The notes beneath the pieces are model-generated. The model worked only from the letters and a program-made list of their open reading frames with translations, was not told where the DNA came from and ran no database searches. Made by a program: the position numbers and the translations under genes. From Maribacter arenosus (GTDB taxonomy: Bacteria; Bacteroidota; Bacteroidia; Flavobacteriales; Flavobacteriaceae), in contig NZ_JABTCG010000001.1 of the NCBI RefSeq assembly GCF_014610845.1, positions 1-64,000 on the forward strand: 64,000 nucleotides of DNA. The letters run 5' to 3'. This document shows positions 16,623-25,736 of this stretch, one piece after another; position 1 is the stretch's first letter; the number at the start of each line of letters is the position of its first letter.

Positions 16623-18086
16623 ATGTTTTCTTTCTTTAAGGAAAACTTATGGCCCATACTGCTTACATTAAATTATGTATTGGTGGTTCTTTTTTCGGTG
16701 CTAATAGTACTTAAGAACAAAAATCCTGTTAAAACACTTTCATTTTTGTTTGTTTTGGCCATTTTGCCCTTCTTGGGTATTTTGATCTACTACTTTTTTG
16801 GTCAGGATTACAGAAAGTATAAGATTTTTGAGAAGAAATATATTTTTGATAATGAGACCCTTAAGAAATGGCGAAAAGCGTTTCGTCTTGACCAAGAGGA
16901 AAGGTCCGATTTTAAGGATGAATTTGGGGAAGGTATCTTCAAATTATATAGTTTGCTGCGTCACAATGAGAAAGCGATTCTCACCTTTGACAATGAGGTG
17001 GACCTTCTGATCAATGGCGAACAAAAATTCGAAAGGCTAAAGAAAGACCTTGCCAATGCCGAAGATCATATTCATATGGAATATTTCGTATTCTTGGATG
17101 ATGAACAAGGAATAAGGATAATAGAAATACTTTGTGAAAAAGCAAGAAATGGGGTGCAGGTCAAACTGATTTATGATGATGTTGGGAGTAATATTACCTC
17201 AAGATCTAAACGGCTTTTAACAAATAGTGGCGTAGAACACTATCCATTTCTTCCCGTATTATTTTCCAATTCCACAAGTAAAATCAATTATAGAAACCAT
17301 CGAAAAATAGTCATAATTGATGGACAGATAGGATATTTGGGCGGAATCAATATCGATAAAAAGTATAATAACAACTTTCAAAACAACCGATATTGGCGGG
17401 ATACCCATATGCGTATTCAAGGTGCTGCCGTTGGTTCGTTGCAATCCTCTTTTTTCCTTAGTTGGAATTTTGTTGCCAAGAAAGATATCGAATTGAACCA
17501 AAAGTATTTTCCCAAGGCCAAACCTGGAATCAATAACCCTATTGCGGTTCAGATTATTGCCAGTGGCCCTGATACCGATTGGGAGAATATTATGGAAGCC
17601 ATGTTTACGGCCATCAATACGGCGAGGAAACACATTTGTATTACCACGCCGTATTTAATTCCCAATAGTCAGATTCTAACTGCCCTTACTACAGCCTCAA
17701 GGAGTGGTGTAGACGTTAAAATCATCATCCCCAGAAAATCTGATTCTTGGGCCGCCCAATATGCAACTGATTCCTATATCGAGCAATTGGCGCGTTCCGG
17801 GATTCGCATTTTTCGGTATACGAAAGGATTTGTCCATGCCAAGACTATGATCATCGATGATGTATTTTCTAGCATAGGGACAGCAAACTTGGATTATAGG
17901 AGTTTTTCGTTGAATTTTGAAATCAATGCTTTGATTTATAACAAAGGGATAAACCAACAAATGAGACATTTTTTCGAAATGGATATGAAGGAAAGTGAAG
18001 AGGTAGATTATGAAAGGTGGAAACAACGTGGGGTAACACGACGCCTGCAGGAATCTTTTAGCAGGTTATGGGCACCTTTACTTTAA
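16623..18086 (+). CDS. cls: cardiolipin synthase
   Basis: A 487-residue phospholipase-D-superfamily enzyme. Two membrane spans lie at the N-terminus (about residues 10-30 and 38-60). Two HKD catalytic motifs follow: HRKIVIIDG near residue 226 and HAKTMIIDD near 404. It condenses two phosphatidylglycerol molecules to cardiolipin and glycerol at the inner membrane. It is translated directly after the lytic transglycosylase gene. Its last four bases overlap the end of the convergent TPR gene. Confidence 0.93.
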   Translation: MFSFFKENLWPILLTLNYVLVVLFSVLIVLKNKNPVKTLSFLFVLAILPFLGILIYYFFGQDYRKYKIFEKKYIFDNETLKKWRKAFRLDQEERSDFKDEFGEGIFKLYSLLRHNEKAILTFDNEVDLLINGEQKFERLKKDLANAEDHIHMEYFVFLDDEQGIRIIEILCEKARNGVQVKLIYDDVGSNITSRSKRLLTNSGVEHYPFLPVLFSNSTSKINYRNHRKIVIIDGQIGYLGGINIDKKYNNNFQNNRYWRDTHMRIQGAAVGSLQSSFFLSWNFVAKKDIELNQKYFPKAKPGINNPIAVQIIASGPDTDWENIMEAMFTAINTARKHICITTPYLIPNSQILTALTTASRSGVDVKIIIPRKSDSWAAQYATDSYIEQLARSGIRIFRYTKGFVHAKTMIIDDVFSSIGTANLDYRSFSLNFEINALIYNKGINQQMRHFFEMDMKESEEVDYERWKQRGVTRRLQESFSRLWAPLL

Positions 18087-18598
18087 ATCTTTTTCATTTG
18101 CTGCTGCATCATTTTAATCTGCTCGGTGAGCATATTGTTCTTGTCCAATTTTTTGGCTTCATTCAGCAAGGTGGTTGCTTCCCTTTTACGTCGTTTCTGC
18201 ATGGCGATACCTGCCAGGCTTAACTTTGCCATCGCGGTATCATAATCCATGGTTAGTCCAAATTTCAAGGCTTTTCTGAAATATTTTTCCGCTTGTGTTA
18301 AATTCTTCTGAGAGTGGATGATGCCATGTAAATAATTGAAATACCCCTGTTGTTTGGTAATTAGGGCCGTCTCCGGATTTTTAATCTTATCCAGCCATTT
18401 CTGGGTTCCTTCCAAATCTTGCTTCCGCATTCGTAGAAAAGCCAACAAAATAATTTCGTTCCTAAAGTAGAGGAAAATGAAGATCAAGGAAAAAAGAATC
18501 AGGAATATGCCGTTGCCTATGTTTCCTTCTACAAATTGATAAATAGCATATGCTATGATCAGGCCAGCTATAACGAGTTTAATATTCTTGTTGAACAT
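18083..18598 (-). CDS. membrane protein with TPR-like repeat
   Basis: This 171-residue protein has two N-terminal membrane segments (about residues 8-22 and 28-45). The cytoplasmic part has TPR-like helices: LTQAEKYFRKALKFGLTMDYDTAMAKLSLAGIA and EATTLLNEAKKLDKNN, with canonical small and aromatic positions. It probably mediates protein-protein contact at the membrane. No catalytic motif is seen. Its 3' end overlaps cls by four bases in convergent orientation. Confidence 0.75.
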   Translation of the reverse strand: MFNKNIKLVIAGLIIAYAIYQFVEGNIGNGIFLILFSLIFIFLYFRNEIILLAFLRMRKQDLEGTQKWLDKIKNPETALITKQQGYFNYLHGIIHSQKNLTQAEKYFRKALKFGLTMDYDTAMAKLSLAGIAMQKRRKREATTLLNEAKKLDKNNMLTEQIKMMQQQMKKI

Positions 18599-18724
18599 GG
18601 TATGTTACTATTGTCCGTGAGTGAAATTTAAGAAAGGTGATTTCAACACCTTGTGGGGCAAAAGTAATTAAAAACCTAGTTGTAGCCAGTAAGTCAACAT
18701 GAAAAAAATATTTTTTTGATTAGG

Positions 18725-18755
18725 TTTGCCAAAGCGAAAACTCTTTGTATATTTG
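18725..18755 (+). promoter_or_regulatory. promoter of rpmH
   Basis: TTTG at 18725-18728, a 19-base spacer and TATATTTG at 18748-18755 form a perfect Bacteroidota housekeeping promoter. The leader to the ATG at 18824 is about 60 bases. Confidence 0.85.
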
Positions 18756-18823
18756 CGCCCAGATTTTGCATAGGTATTCGCAAAATCCTTAAGCACAACA
18801 AAGTATTAAAATTAAGCCTGAGG

Positions 18824-18982
18824 ATGAAAAGAACGTATCAGCCATCAAAAAGAAAAAGAAAGAATAAGCATGGCTTTAGAGAGCGCATGGCAACCGTTAA
18901 TGGTAGAAAGGTTCTTTCTAGAAGAAGAGCTAAAGGAAGAAAAAAATTATCCGTATCCTCTGAGCCGAGACATAAAAAATAA
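18824..18982 (+). CDS. rpmH: 50S ribosomal protein L34
   Basis: A 52-residue L34 starting [20 protein letters not shown], with the family's [20 protein letters not shown] core. A longer frame open from 18716 would overlap the promoter and is not the gene. The usual partner rnpA is not downstream; carB follows instead, after a terminator. The product is a small, highly basic protein of the large ribosomal subunit. Confidence 0.97.
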   Translation: MKRTYQPSKRKRKNKHGFRERMATVNGRKVLSRRRAKGRKKLSVSSEPRHKK

Positions 18983-19006
18983 TGTTTGAACTTTTTATAA
19001 TATTTT

Positions 19007-19042
19007 AAGGTGTTACTTTTCTAAAAGTAGCACCTTTTTTTT
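19007..19042 (+). terminator. Rho-independent terminator after rpmH
   Basis: AAGGTGTTACTTTT pairs with AAAAGTAGCACCTT, with one mismatch, and is followed by a run of T. It separates rpmH from carB. Confidence 0.85.
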
Positions 19043-19073
19043 ATCCTTGTAGTATCTAAAATATTTTGAGAGC

Positions 19074-21926
19074 ATGCCAAAAAGAAAAGATTTAAAGTCG
19101 ATATTGATTATAGGGTCAGGTCCAATTATAATCGGTCAAGCCTGTGAATTCGATTATGCAGGGTCCCAAGCACTTCGAAGTTTAAGGGAAGATGGTATAA
19201 AGACCGTATTGATCAACAGTAACCCGGCTACCATCATGACGGACCCCACAATGGCCGATCATGTGTATCTAAAACCATTGACGACAAAATCCATTCTTGA
19301 AATATTGAAAGAGCATCCAGAAATAGATGCGGTTTTACCGACTATGGGTGGGCAGACAGCATTGAACCTTTGTATCGAAGCCGATGAAAAGGGAATTTGG
19401 GAAGATCATAGTGTTGAAATTATCGGTGTTGATATAGATGCCATCAATATAACCGAAGATCGCGAGCAGTTTCGGGAACTGATGTTGAAAATCGGCATTG
19501 GAATGGCGCCCCAAGCCACAGCAACTTCGTTTCTGAAAGGAAAGGAAATAGCACAGGAATTCGGATTTCCATTGGTGATTCGTGCTTCCTATACCTTAGG
19601 AGGTGCCGGGGCATCAATTGTATACAAAGCCGAGGATTTTGATGAATTATTGAGTAGGGGTCTCGAAATTTCCCCTATCCATGAGGTGATGATCGATAAA
19701 GCCCTGATGGGTTGGAAAGAATATGAGTTAGAGTTATTACGCGATAAGAACGATAATGTGGTGATCATCTGTACCATTGAGAATATGGATCCTATGGGTA
19801 TCCATACAGGGGATTCAATCACCGTCGCACCAGCGATGACCTTATCGGACCGCACATACCAGCGAATGCGCGACATGGCCATTAAAATGATGCGTAGTAT
19901 TGGCGATTTTGCTGGAGGTTGTAATGTTCAGTTCGCCGTTAGCCCGGATGAAAAGGAAGATATCATTGCTATAGAGATCAATCCTAGGGTGTCCCGTTCC
20001 TCTGCCTTGGCTTCAAAGGCAACTGGTTACCCCATTGCCAAAATCGCTTCAAAATTAGCCATAGGCTACCACTTGGACGAACTCGACAATCAAATAACTA
20101 AGTCGACATCAGCACTTTTTGAACCTACCCTCGATTATGTAATCGTAAAGATACCTCGATGGAATTTCGACAAATTCGAAGGATCCGATAGGACCTTAGG
20201 GCTTCAGATGAAATCAGTTGGCGAAGTCATGGGTATTGGCCGTTCTTTCCAAGAAGCACTTCATAAGGCGACCCAATCGCTCGAGATCAAAAGAAATGGG
20301 CTTGGAGCAGATGGTAAGGGATATACGGACTATGAAAAGATAATAAGTAAATTAACCATACCAGGTTGGGATAGGGTTTTTGTTATTTATGACGCTATAC
20401 AATTGGGGATTCCGTTACGACGAATTCATGACATCACAAAAATTGATATGTGGTTCTTGAAGCAGTATGAGGAATTACATTTTCTTGAAAAGGAAATATC
20501 GCAATATACGATTCCCAGCCTTCCGAAAAGCCTACTGTTAGAGGCCAAACAAAAAGGTTTTGCCGATAGACAAATAGCCCATATGCTCGATTGTTATGAG
20601 AGTGAGGTCCACAAAAAGAGGGAAGAGCTCAATATCAACAGGGTATATAAATTAGTGGATACCTGTGCGGCGGAATTCAAGGCAATGACACCCTATTATT
20701 ATTCCACTTTTGAGGCCGAATACGAAACCGCGGACGGCGTGAGGAAGGTTGAAAATGACAGTATTGTCACCGACAAGAAAAAGATAGTGGTCCTTGGATC
20801 TGGACCCAACCGAATAGGACAGGGAATCGAATTTGATTATTGTTGTGTTCATGGGGTGTTGGCCGCGGCAGAATGCGGATATGAAACCATAATGATCAAT
20901 TGTAACCCCGAAACGGTATCCACTGATTTCGATACAGCCGATAAACTCTATTTCGAACCTGTTTTCTGGGAACACATTTACGATATTATAAGGCATGAAA
21001 AGCCGGAAGGTGTTATCGTTCAATTAGGAGGACAAACAGCTTTAAAACTTGCGGAAAAACTTTCTAAATACGGAATCAAAATTATCGGAACAAGTTTTGA
21101 ATCTTTGGATTTAGCGGAAGATCGTGGAAGTTTCTCGGAATTGTTAAAAGAAAACAACATCCCTTTCCCACCATTTGGGGTTGCCGAAACTGCCGACGAA
21201 GCTTTGGAATTGGCCGACAAACTAGATTTTCCTTTGTTGGTCAGACCTTCATATGTATTGGGGGGTCAGGGCATGAAGATCGTGATCAACAAACAGGAAC
21301 TGGAAGCCCATGTAGTTGATCTCCTTAGAAAGATACCCAATAATAAACTGCTTTTAGACCATTATTTAGACGGTGCAATTGAAGCAGAGGCCGATGCCAT
21401 TTGCGACGGTACCGATGTATATATCATTGGTATTATGGAACATATAGAACCTTGCGGGATACATTCAGGAGACTCCAATGCTACCTTACCACCATTTAAT
21501 TTAGGGGAATTTGTGATGCAACAGATCAAGGACCATACAAAGAAAATTGCCTTGGCCTTGAATACGGTTGGGTTGATAAATATACAATTTGCCATTAAAG
21601 ACGATATGGTCTATATCATCGAAGCCAATCCGAGAGCTTCAAGGACAGTGCCTTTCATTGCGAAGGCGTACAAAGAACCCTATGTAAATTATGCCACAAA
21701 GGTGATGTTAGGGGAGAAGAAGGTTAAGGATTTTAAGTTTAATCCACAATTGGAAGGATTCGCCATAAAGCAACCGGTATTTTCGTTCAACAAATTCCCG
21801 AACGTAAACAAAAATTTAGGTCCCGAAATGAAGAGTACGGGGGAGAGCATTCTTTTTATCGATAGTTTAAAAGACGATGAGTTCTATAACCTCTATTCAA
21901 GAAGAAAGATGTACCTAAGTAAATAA
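19074..21926 (+). CDS. carB: carbamoyl-phosphate synthase large subunit, no regulatory domain
   Basis: The 950-residue CarB contains both ATP-grasp halves. The first starts with SILIIGSGPIIIGQACEFDYAG and has RASYTLGGAGASIVY near residue 170. The second starts near residue 570 with VVLGSGPNRIGQGIEFDYC and has RPSYVLGGQGMKIV near 720. It makes carbamoyl phosphate from bicarbonate, ATP and glutamine-derived ammonia, for pyrimidine and arginine synthesis. The protein stops soon after GPEMKSTGE, so the C-terminal allosteric domain of about 120 residues found in the 1073-residue E. coli enzyme is absent. carA is not adjacent. Confidence 0.96.
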   Translation: MPKRKDLKSILIIGSGPIIIGQACEFDYAGSQALRSLREDGIKTVLINSNPATIMTDPTMADHVYLKPLTTKSILEILKEHPEIDAVLPTMGGQTALNLCIEADEKGIWEDHSVEIIGVDIDAINITEDREQFRELMLKIGIGMAPQATATSFLKGKEIAQEFGFPLVIRASYTLGGAGASIVYKAEDFDELLSRGLEISPIHEVMIDKALMGWKEYELELLRDKNDNVVIICTIENMDPMGIHTGDSITVAPAMTLSDRTYQRMRDMAIKMMRSIGDFAGGCNVQFAVSPDEKEDIIAIEINPRVSRSSALASKATGYPIAKIASKLAIGYHLDELDNQITKSTSALFEPTLDYVIVKIPRWNFDKFEGSDRTLGLQMKSVGEVMGIGRSFQEALHKATQSLEIKRNGLGADGKGYTDYEKIISKLTIPGWDRVFVIYDAIQLGIPLRRIHDITKIDMWFLKQYEELHFLEKEISQYTIPSLPKSLLLEAKQKGFADRQIAHMLDCYESEVHKKREELNINRVYKLVDTCAAEFKAMTPYYYSTFEAEYETADGVRKVENDSIVTDKKKIVVLGSGPNRIGQGIEFDYCCVHGVLAAAECGYETIMINCNPETVSTDFDTADKLYFEPVFWEHIYDIIRHEKPEGVIVQLGGQTALKLAEKLSKYGIKIIGTSFESLDLAEDRGSFSELLKENNIPFPPFGVAETADEALELADKLDFPLLVRPSYVLGGQGMKIVINKQELEAHVVDLLRKIPNNKLLLDHYLDGAIEAEADAICDGTDVYIIGIMEHIEPCGIHSGDSNATLPPFNLGEFVMQQIKDHTKKIALALNTVGLINIQFAIKDDMVYIIEANPRASRTVPFIAKAYKEPYVNYATKVMLGEKKVKDFKFNPQLEGFAIKQPVFSFNKFPNVNKNLGPEMKSTGESILFIDSLKDDEFYNLYSRRKMYLSK

Positions 21927-21986
21927 AGGCGATTCCAAACCTATAAGCCATATCAAATTAGGTACTTGAAGGTTTAAATTGCCTTT

Positions 21987-23396
21987 CTATTCCCAATCCG
22001 TATGAAAAATACCCGGTTTGTCAATCCGTTCATAGGTATGGGATCCAAAATAATCCCTCTGGGCTTGGATCAAATTCAAGGGCAATCGATTTGATGTAAA
22101 TCCATCAAAATACGTCAGTGCATTGCTCAACCCCGGTAGCGGTATTCCATTGTTGATGCCTAATATTGCGAGATTTCGAACTGCTGGTAAGGTAGGTTTG
22201 ATCATTCCTGCAAATTCATCATTCAGCAATAAGTGGGAAAGTCCTTTGTTTTTGTCAAAAGCATTGGCTATATCCTCCAATAAGGCAGCCCGAATGATGC
22301 AACCGGCCCGCCAAATCTTGGCTACAGTTCTCAATTTTAAGTCATAACCATATTCCTTGGAGGCTTCGGATAATTGATGGAATCCTTGGGCGTAGGTGAG
22401 GACAAAACCGAAATACAAGGAGGCTTCAGCCCATTTTTCCAATACTTCCTTATCTAGACGCTCCGTCTTTTTATTAGAGTATAATGTATTGGCCAGCACG
22501 CGTTCCTTTTTAAATGACGATAGTTCGCGCATACTTACGGCGATATCGATAGTTGGTATTGGAATGCCCAAATCCATGGCATTCTGGGAAGTCCATTTAC
22601 CGGTCCCTTTTTGTTTGGCCTTATCTAAAATATAATCTACCAGATAACCTTCAGCCTGATCGTCTTTTTGTTTGAGGACGTGTGCCGTAATTTCAACCAG
22701 GAAGGATTGTAATCTTCCTTGATTCCATGAATCGAAAATCTTATGCAACTCTGGGTTTGTATAGTTCCCGACTTTTTTTAAGATATCGTAGATTTCGGAG
22801 GTCAACTGCATCAACCCATATTCAATGCCATTGTGGACCATTTTTACATAATTCCCAGCTGATTTCGGACCTAAATAGGCGACACAGGATTCCCCATTGA
22901 AATCGGCGGCTACGGCTTCAAAAATAGGCTTAACTTCTTGATAGGCTTCTTTTGATCCACCGGGCATGATACTTGGACCAAATCTGGCCCCCTTGGCCCC
23001 ACCCGAAACCCCGGCGCCGAAAAAATGGATTCCCTTCGATTTTAAATAGGATTCCCTTCTATCTGTATCCTTGAAAAATGAATTTCCACCGTCGATAATG
23101 ATGTCCCCTTCATCCAAATATGGAATAAGAGTTTCAATAACGGCGTCTACGGCATTCCCAGCCGGCACTAACAACATCACTTTTCTCGGAAGGGATAACG
23201 AATCTATAAAGGTTTTTGCATTCGATGAGGCATTGACTTTATCAGTAGTGCCACCTTCCTTCAAGAGGGATGCTACCTTCTCATCGTCCAAATCATGGCC
23301 AATTGCCGTAAAGCCCTTGTCCATGACATTCAAAATGAAGTTACGTCCCATGACACCTAAACCTACTAATCCAAAATCATAACTTTTCTGCCCCAT
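21987..23396 (-). CDS. gndA: 6-phosphogluconate dehydrogenase, decarboxylating
   Basis: A 469-residue enzyme of normal length. The Rossmann motif is GLGVMGRNFILNV near residue 11, followed by the substrate-binding VSGGAKGARFGPSIMPGG near 130 and KMVHNGIEYGLMQL near 185, with the catalytic lysine. It converts 6-phosphogluconate to ribulose 5-phosphate, CO2 and NADPH in the oxidative pentose phosphate pathway. No zwf gene is in the window. A thioesterase gene lies just upstream, nine bases away, so they may share a transcript. The carB gene is convergent at its 3' side. Confidence 0.96.
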   Translation of the reverse strand: MGQKSYDFGLVGLGVMGRNFILNVMDKGFTAIGHDLDDEKVASLLKEGGTTDKVNASSNAKTFIDSLSLPRKVMLLVPAGNAVDAVIETLIPYLDEGDIIIDGGNSFFKDTDRRESYLKSKGIHFFGAGVSGGAKGARFGPSIMPGGSKEAYQEVKPIFEAVAADFNGESCVAYLGPKSAGNYVKMVHNGIEYGLMQLTSEIYDILKKVGNYTNPELHKIFDSWNQGRLQSFLVEITAHVLKQKDDQAEGYLVDYILDKAKQKGTGKWTSQNAMDLGIPIPTIDIAVSMRELSSFKKERVLANTLYSNKKTERLDKEVLEKWAEASLYFGFVLTYAQGFHQLSEASKEYGYDLKLRTVAKIWRAGCIIRAALLEDIANAFDKNKGLSHLLLNDEFAGMIKPTLPAVRNLAILGINNGIPLPGLSNALTYFDGFTSNRLPLNLIQAQRDYFGSHTYERIDKPGIFHTDWE

Positions 23397-23404
23397 AAAC
23401 TATA

Positions 23405-23959
23405 CTATATGTTGTTTTTTAGTTGGATCTTCACATTCTCACTCTCCATTAGCTCTAAATGTTCATCGGCCTTGAACATTGATGCCTTAAACTTCGACCC
23501 TCTTTTTCTTGCCTGTTCCTTGCGCTTCATACTCCGGCTAAAACGTCTTACACCTTGTTCATCCTTTATTATCAATCCAGGAACGGCAACGTTTTTGCCA
23601 TTTTCGTCTTTTGCGACCATGGTAAAATATGAGGAATTACAGTGTTTTTTCTCTCCTGTGGTAACACTTTCCGATTCGACACGAACACCTACTACCATTG
23701 ATGTTTTACCTGTATAATTGATGGATGCCCTTAACGTTACCAGTTCCCCTACTTCAATGGGATTCAAGAAATCCACCTTATTCACTGAGGCGGTTACACA
23801 ATAATGTTGGGAATGTTTTGAGGCACAGGCAAAAGCAATTTGATCCATAAGATTAAGAATATGGCCACCATGTACTTTACCACTAAAATTGGAATGGGAG
23901 GGAAGCATTAATTCCGTAATTGAGACATGGGATTCCTTGGCTGTTTTAAATAATTTCAT
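23405..23959 (-). CDS. acyl-CoA thioesterase, hotdog fold
   Basis: A 184-residue YciA/BACH-type hotdog thioesterase. The catalytic region reads SNFSGKVHGGHILNLMDQIAFACASKHS near residue 20, with the conserved GG-x2-L-x2-D helix. The later strand VDFLNPIEVGELVTLRASINYTGKTSMVVGV is also typical. A basic C-terminal tail (RSMKRKEQARKRG) is present. It hydrolyses acyl-CoA esters in the cytoplasm; the chain-length range is unknown. It lies between gndA and a small membrane protein gene, with gaps of only a few bases. Confidence 0.88.
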   Translation of the reverse strand: MKLFKTAKESHVSITELMLPSHSNFSGKVHGGHILNLMDQIAFACASKHSQHYCVTASVNKVDFLNPIEVGELVTLRASINYTGKTSMVVGVRVESESVTTGEKKHCNSSYFTMVAKDENGKNVAVPGLIIKDEQGVRRFSRSMKRKEQARKRGSKFKASMFKADEHLELMESENVKIQLKNNI

Positions 23960-23962
23960 AGG

Positions 23963-24328
23963 CTACTGTCTAAAATGTGGTGACTGCTCTTTTTCTACCT
24001 TGGTAATGAAGTACTTGGTGTCACCCAGCCAGAAAAATGTGGCATACCGCTCAACATATTCCAGCTTTACATATTCCCCTTGGTACTCCTTCAACTTATC
24101 AATGGCCTCCGCATCTTTATCCAAGACGGAGAATGCGAAAATTTGTGCACCCGAAATGCCTTGGCTTATTTCCCCTTCCCATGTTTTCGCCAAAACCCCT
24201 TTGCGACTTATTTTGATCAATTCCCCGGAACGCACCCCTTCACTATAAGGCACAAAATAAATAAAGGCATATATTAAAAGAAATACAGCGATAATCGCCG
24301 CTATGGTCAATACAAGGATTTTCTTCAT
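23963..24328 (-). CDS. small single-pass membrane protein, function unknown
   Basis: A 121-residue protein with one N-terminal membrane span (about residues 4-26), then a beta-rich extracytoplasmic part beginning SEGVRSGELIKISRKGVLAKTWEGEI. Similar short proteins occur in several bacterial phyla without assigned function. Its start overlaps the rmuC stop by four bases and its stop lies three bases before the thioesterase start, so it belongs to the rmuC-thioesterase-gndA transcript. Operon names should not be transferred to it as function. Confidence 0.7.
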   Translation of the reverse strand: MKKILVLTIAAIIAVFLLIYAFIYFVPYSEGVRSGELIKISRKGVLAKTWEGEISQGISGAQIFAFSVLDKDAEAIDKLKEYQGEYVKLEYVERYATFFWLGDTKYFITKVEKEQSPHFRQ

Positions 24329-25671
24329 AACTTAAGTTTAGGCTCTTCTTCAAAATCAGCTTCCTCCGCACGTTTCAAGATACGTTCCGGTAGTGATTTC
24401 TTTGTTTTTGCACCCATTTTTTTCAATTTTTCGATACTGGTGACCAAATTTCCCCTTCCTTCGACCAATTTATTCATGGCGCCTTTATATTCGCTTTTGG
24501 CTTCATCCATTTTTTTGCCCACACGGGTCAAGTCGGTCACAAAACCTTCAAATTTGTCATAGAGGGCCCCTGCTTGCCTTGCGATTTCTATGGCATTTCT
24601 TTGGTGTTTTTCGTTATTCCACATACTGTCTATGGTACGCAGGGTAGCCAACAATGTAGACGGGGTCACAATCACGATATTCTGCTCGAATGCCTTGTTG
24701 TAAAGGGAAGCATCCTGGTTGATGGCAATAGCAAAAGCCGGTTCTATGGGAATGAACATCAATACAAAATCAGGACTCTCCATTTCATAAAGATCTTCAT
24801 ATTTTTTGGCCGATAATTGATCAACATGCTTTCGAATGGAGTTGATATGGTCTTTAAGAAATTTCTCCTGAAGGTCTTCCTCAGCATTGATATATCGTTC
24901 ATAATCGGTGAGCGATACCTTTGAATCGACTATCATTTTTTTCCCATCGGGTAAGTGAATGATAACATCGGGAAGCACCTTAGATCCATCCTCCTTTGTA
25001 AAACTTTGTTGTACGGAATACTCCCGATCTTTTTCCAGACCAGATTTTTCAAGAACCCGTTCCAAGACCAATTCCCCCCAATTCCCCTGCATTTTACTAT
25101 CCCCTTTTAGGGCCTTGGTCAAATTCTCGGCTTCTTGGGTGATCTTCAGGTTTTGGCTTTGTAGGTTCAATAATTGTTCTTTCAAGGCCGAGTGCATACT
25201 GATACTTTCCTTCTGTGATATTTCTACTTTTTCCTCGAACGTTTTTATTTTCTCATGTAAGGGAGTAAGTAGGTTTTTGATATTTTTTTGGTTCTGCTCG
25301 GTGAATTTGTTACTTTTTTCATCTAGGATTTTGTTGGCCAGATTTTCAAATTCCATTGTAAACTTCTCTTGTAATTTTTCGACTTCCCCTTTTTGTTCCT
25401 TGTTTTTTAAGTCCAGATATTCCAAATCTGCCTGATACCGAACGATTTCATTTCCTAAGTGTTCCTTTTCTGAACGCAGCTCTTCCTTTTCATTTTCTAA
25501 ACCTAGGATACGGTTCTCTAAATGGGCTTTGGCAAGGTTTAACTGTCTTTTTTCCTCTTCGAGCGTGCTTTGGTTTGATTTGGTTTTAAGGCTTTGTATA
25601 TAATTACCAAGAAAGTATCCACCAGCAAGGCAAATAAGTCCAACCAAAAGGTATATAATATATTCGTTCAT
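24325..25671 (-). CDS. rmuC: DNA recombination protein RmuC
   Basis: This 448-residue protein has an N-terminal membrane span (about residues 4-23), a long coiled coil (about 30-180, rich in Glu, Lys and Leu) and a PD-(D/E)XK-like RmuC domain (about 190-370). That domain shows QGNWGELVLERVLEKSGL, LPDVIIHLPDGKKMIVDSKVSLTDYERY and FVLMFIPIEPAF. RmuC limits inversions at short inverted repeats in E. coli. It is the first gene of a four-gene minus-strand cluster. Confidence 0.92.
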   Translation of the reverse strand: MNEYIIYLLVGLICLAGGYFLGNYIQSLKTKSNQSTLEEEKRQLNLAKAHLENRILGLENEKEELRSEKEHLGNEIVRYQADLEYLDLKNKEQKGEVEKLQEKFTMEFENLANKILDEKSNKFTEQNQKNIKNLLTPLHEKIKTFEEKVEISQKESISMHSALKEQLLNLQSQNLKITQEAENLTKALKGDSKMQGNWGELVLERVLEKSGLEKDREYSVQQSFTKEDGSKVLPDVIIHLPDGKKMIVDSKVSLTDYERYINAEEDLQEKFLKDHINSIRKHVDQLSAKKYEDLYEMESPDFVLMFIPIEPAFAIAINQDASLYNKAFEQNIVIVTPSTLLATLRTIDSMWNNEKHQRNAIEIARQAGALYDKFEGFVTDLTRVGKKMDEAKSEYKGAMNKLVEGRGNLVTSIEKLKKMGAKTKKSLPERILKRAEEADFEEEPKLKL

Positions 25672-25736
25672 TCGGATTTTAACTTCTTTGGAGTAAAGAT
25701 AAAGGTTTGTCGTTAAAAAATATCAGCCCCAATGGG

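Noticed and set aside
18716-18823. N-terminal extension of L34 to 88 residues
   Set aside because: The extension starts at a TTG inside the promoter, and L34 is normally about 50 residues, starting MKRTYQPS.
21924-21985. Possible bidirectional terminator between carB and gndA
   Set aside because: AAAGGC/GCCTTT and AAACCT/AGGTTT can pair, but the stem is interrupted and the loop is long; I could not support it as a terminator.
24959-25435. Antisense open frame of 158 codons inside rmuC
   Set aside because: It runs opposite the coiled-coil region, whose biased codons leave the other strand open; the product is low-complexity Ser/Phe-rich.
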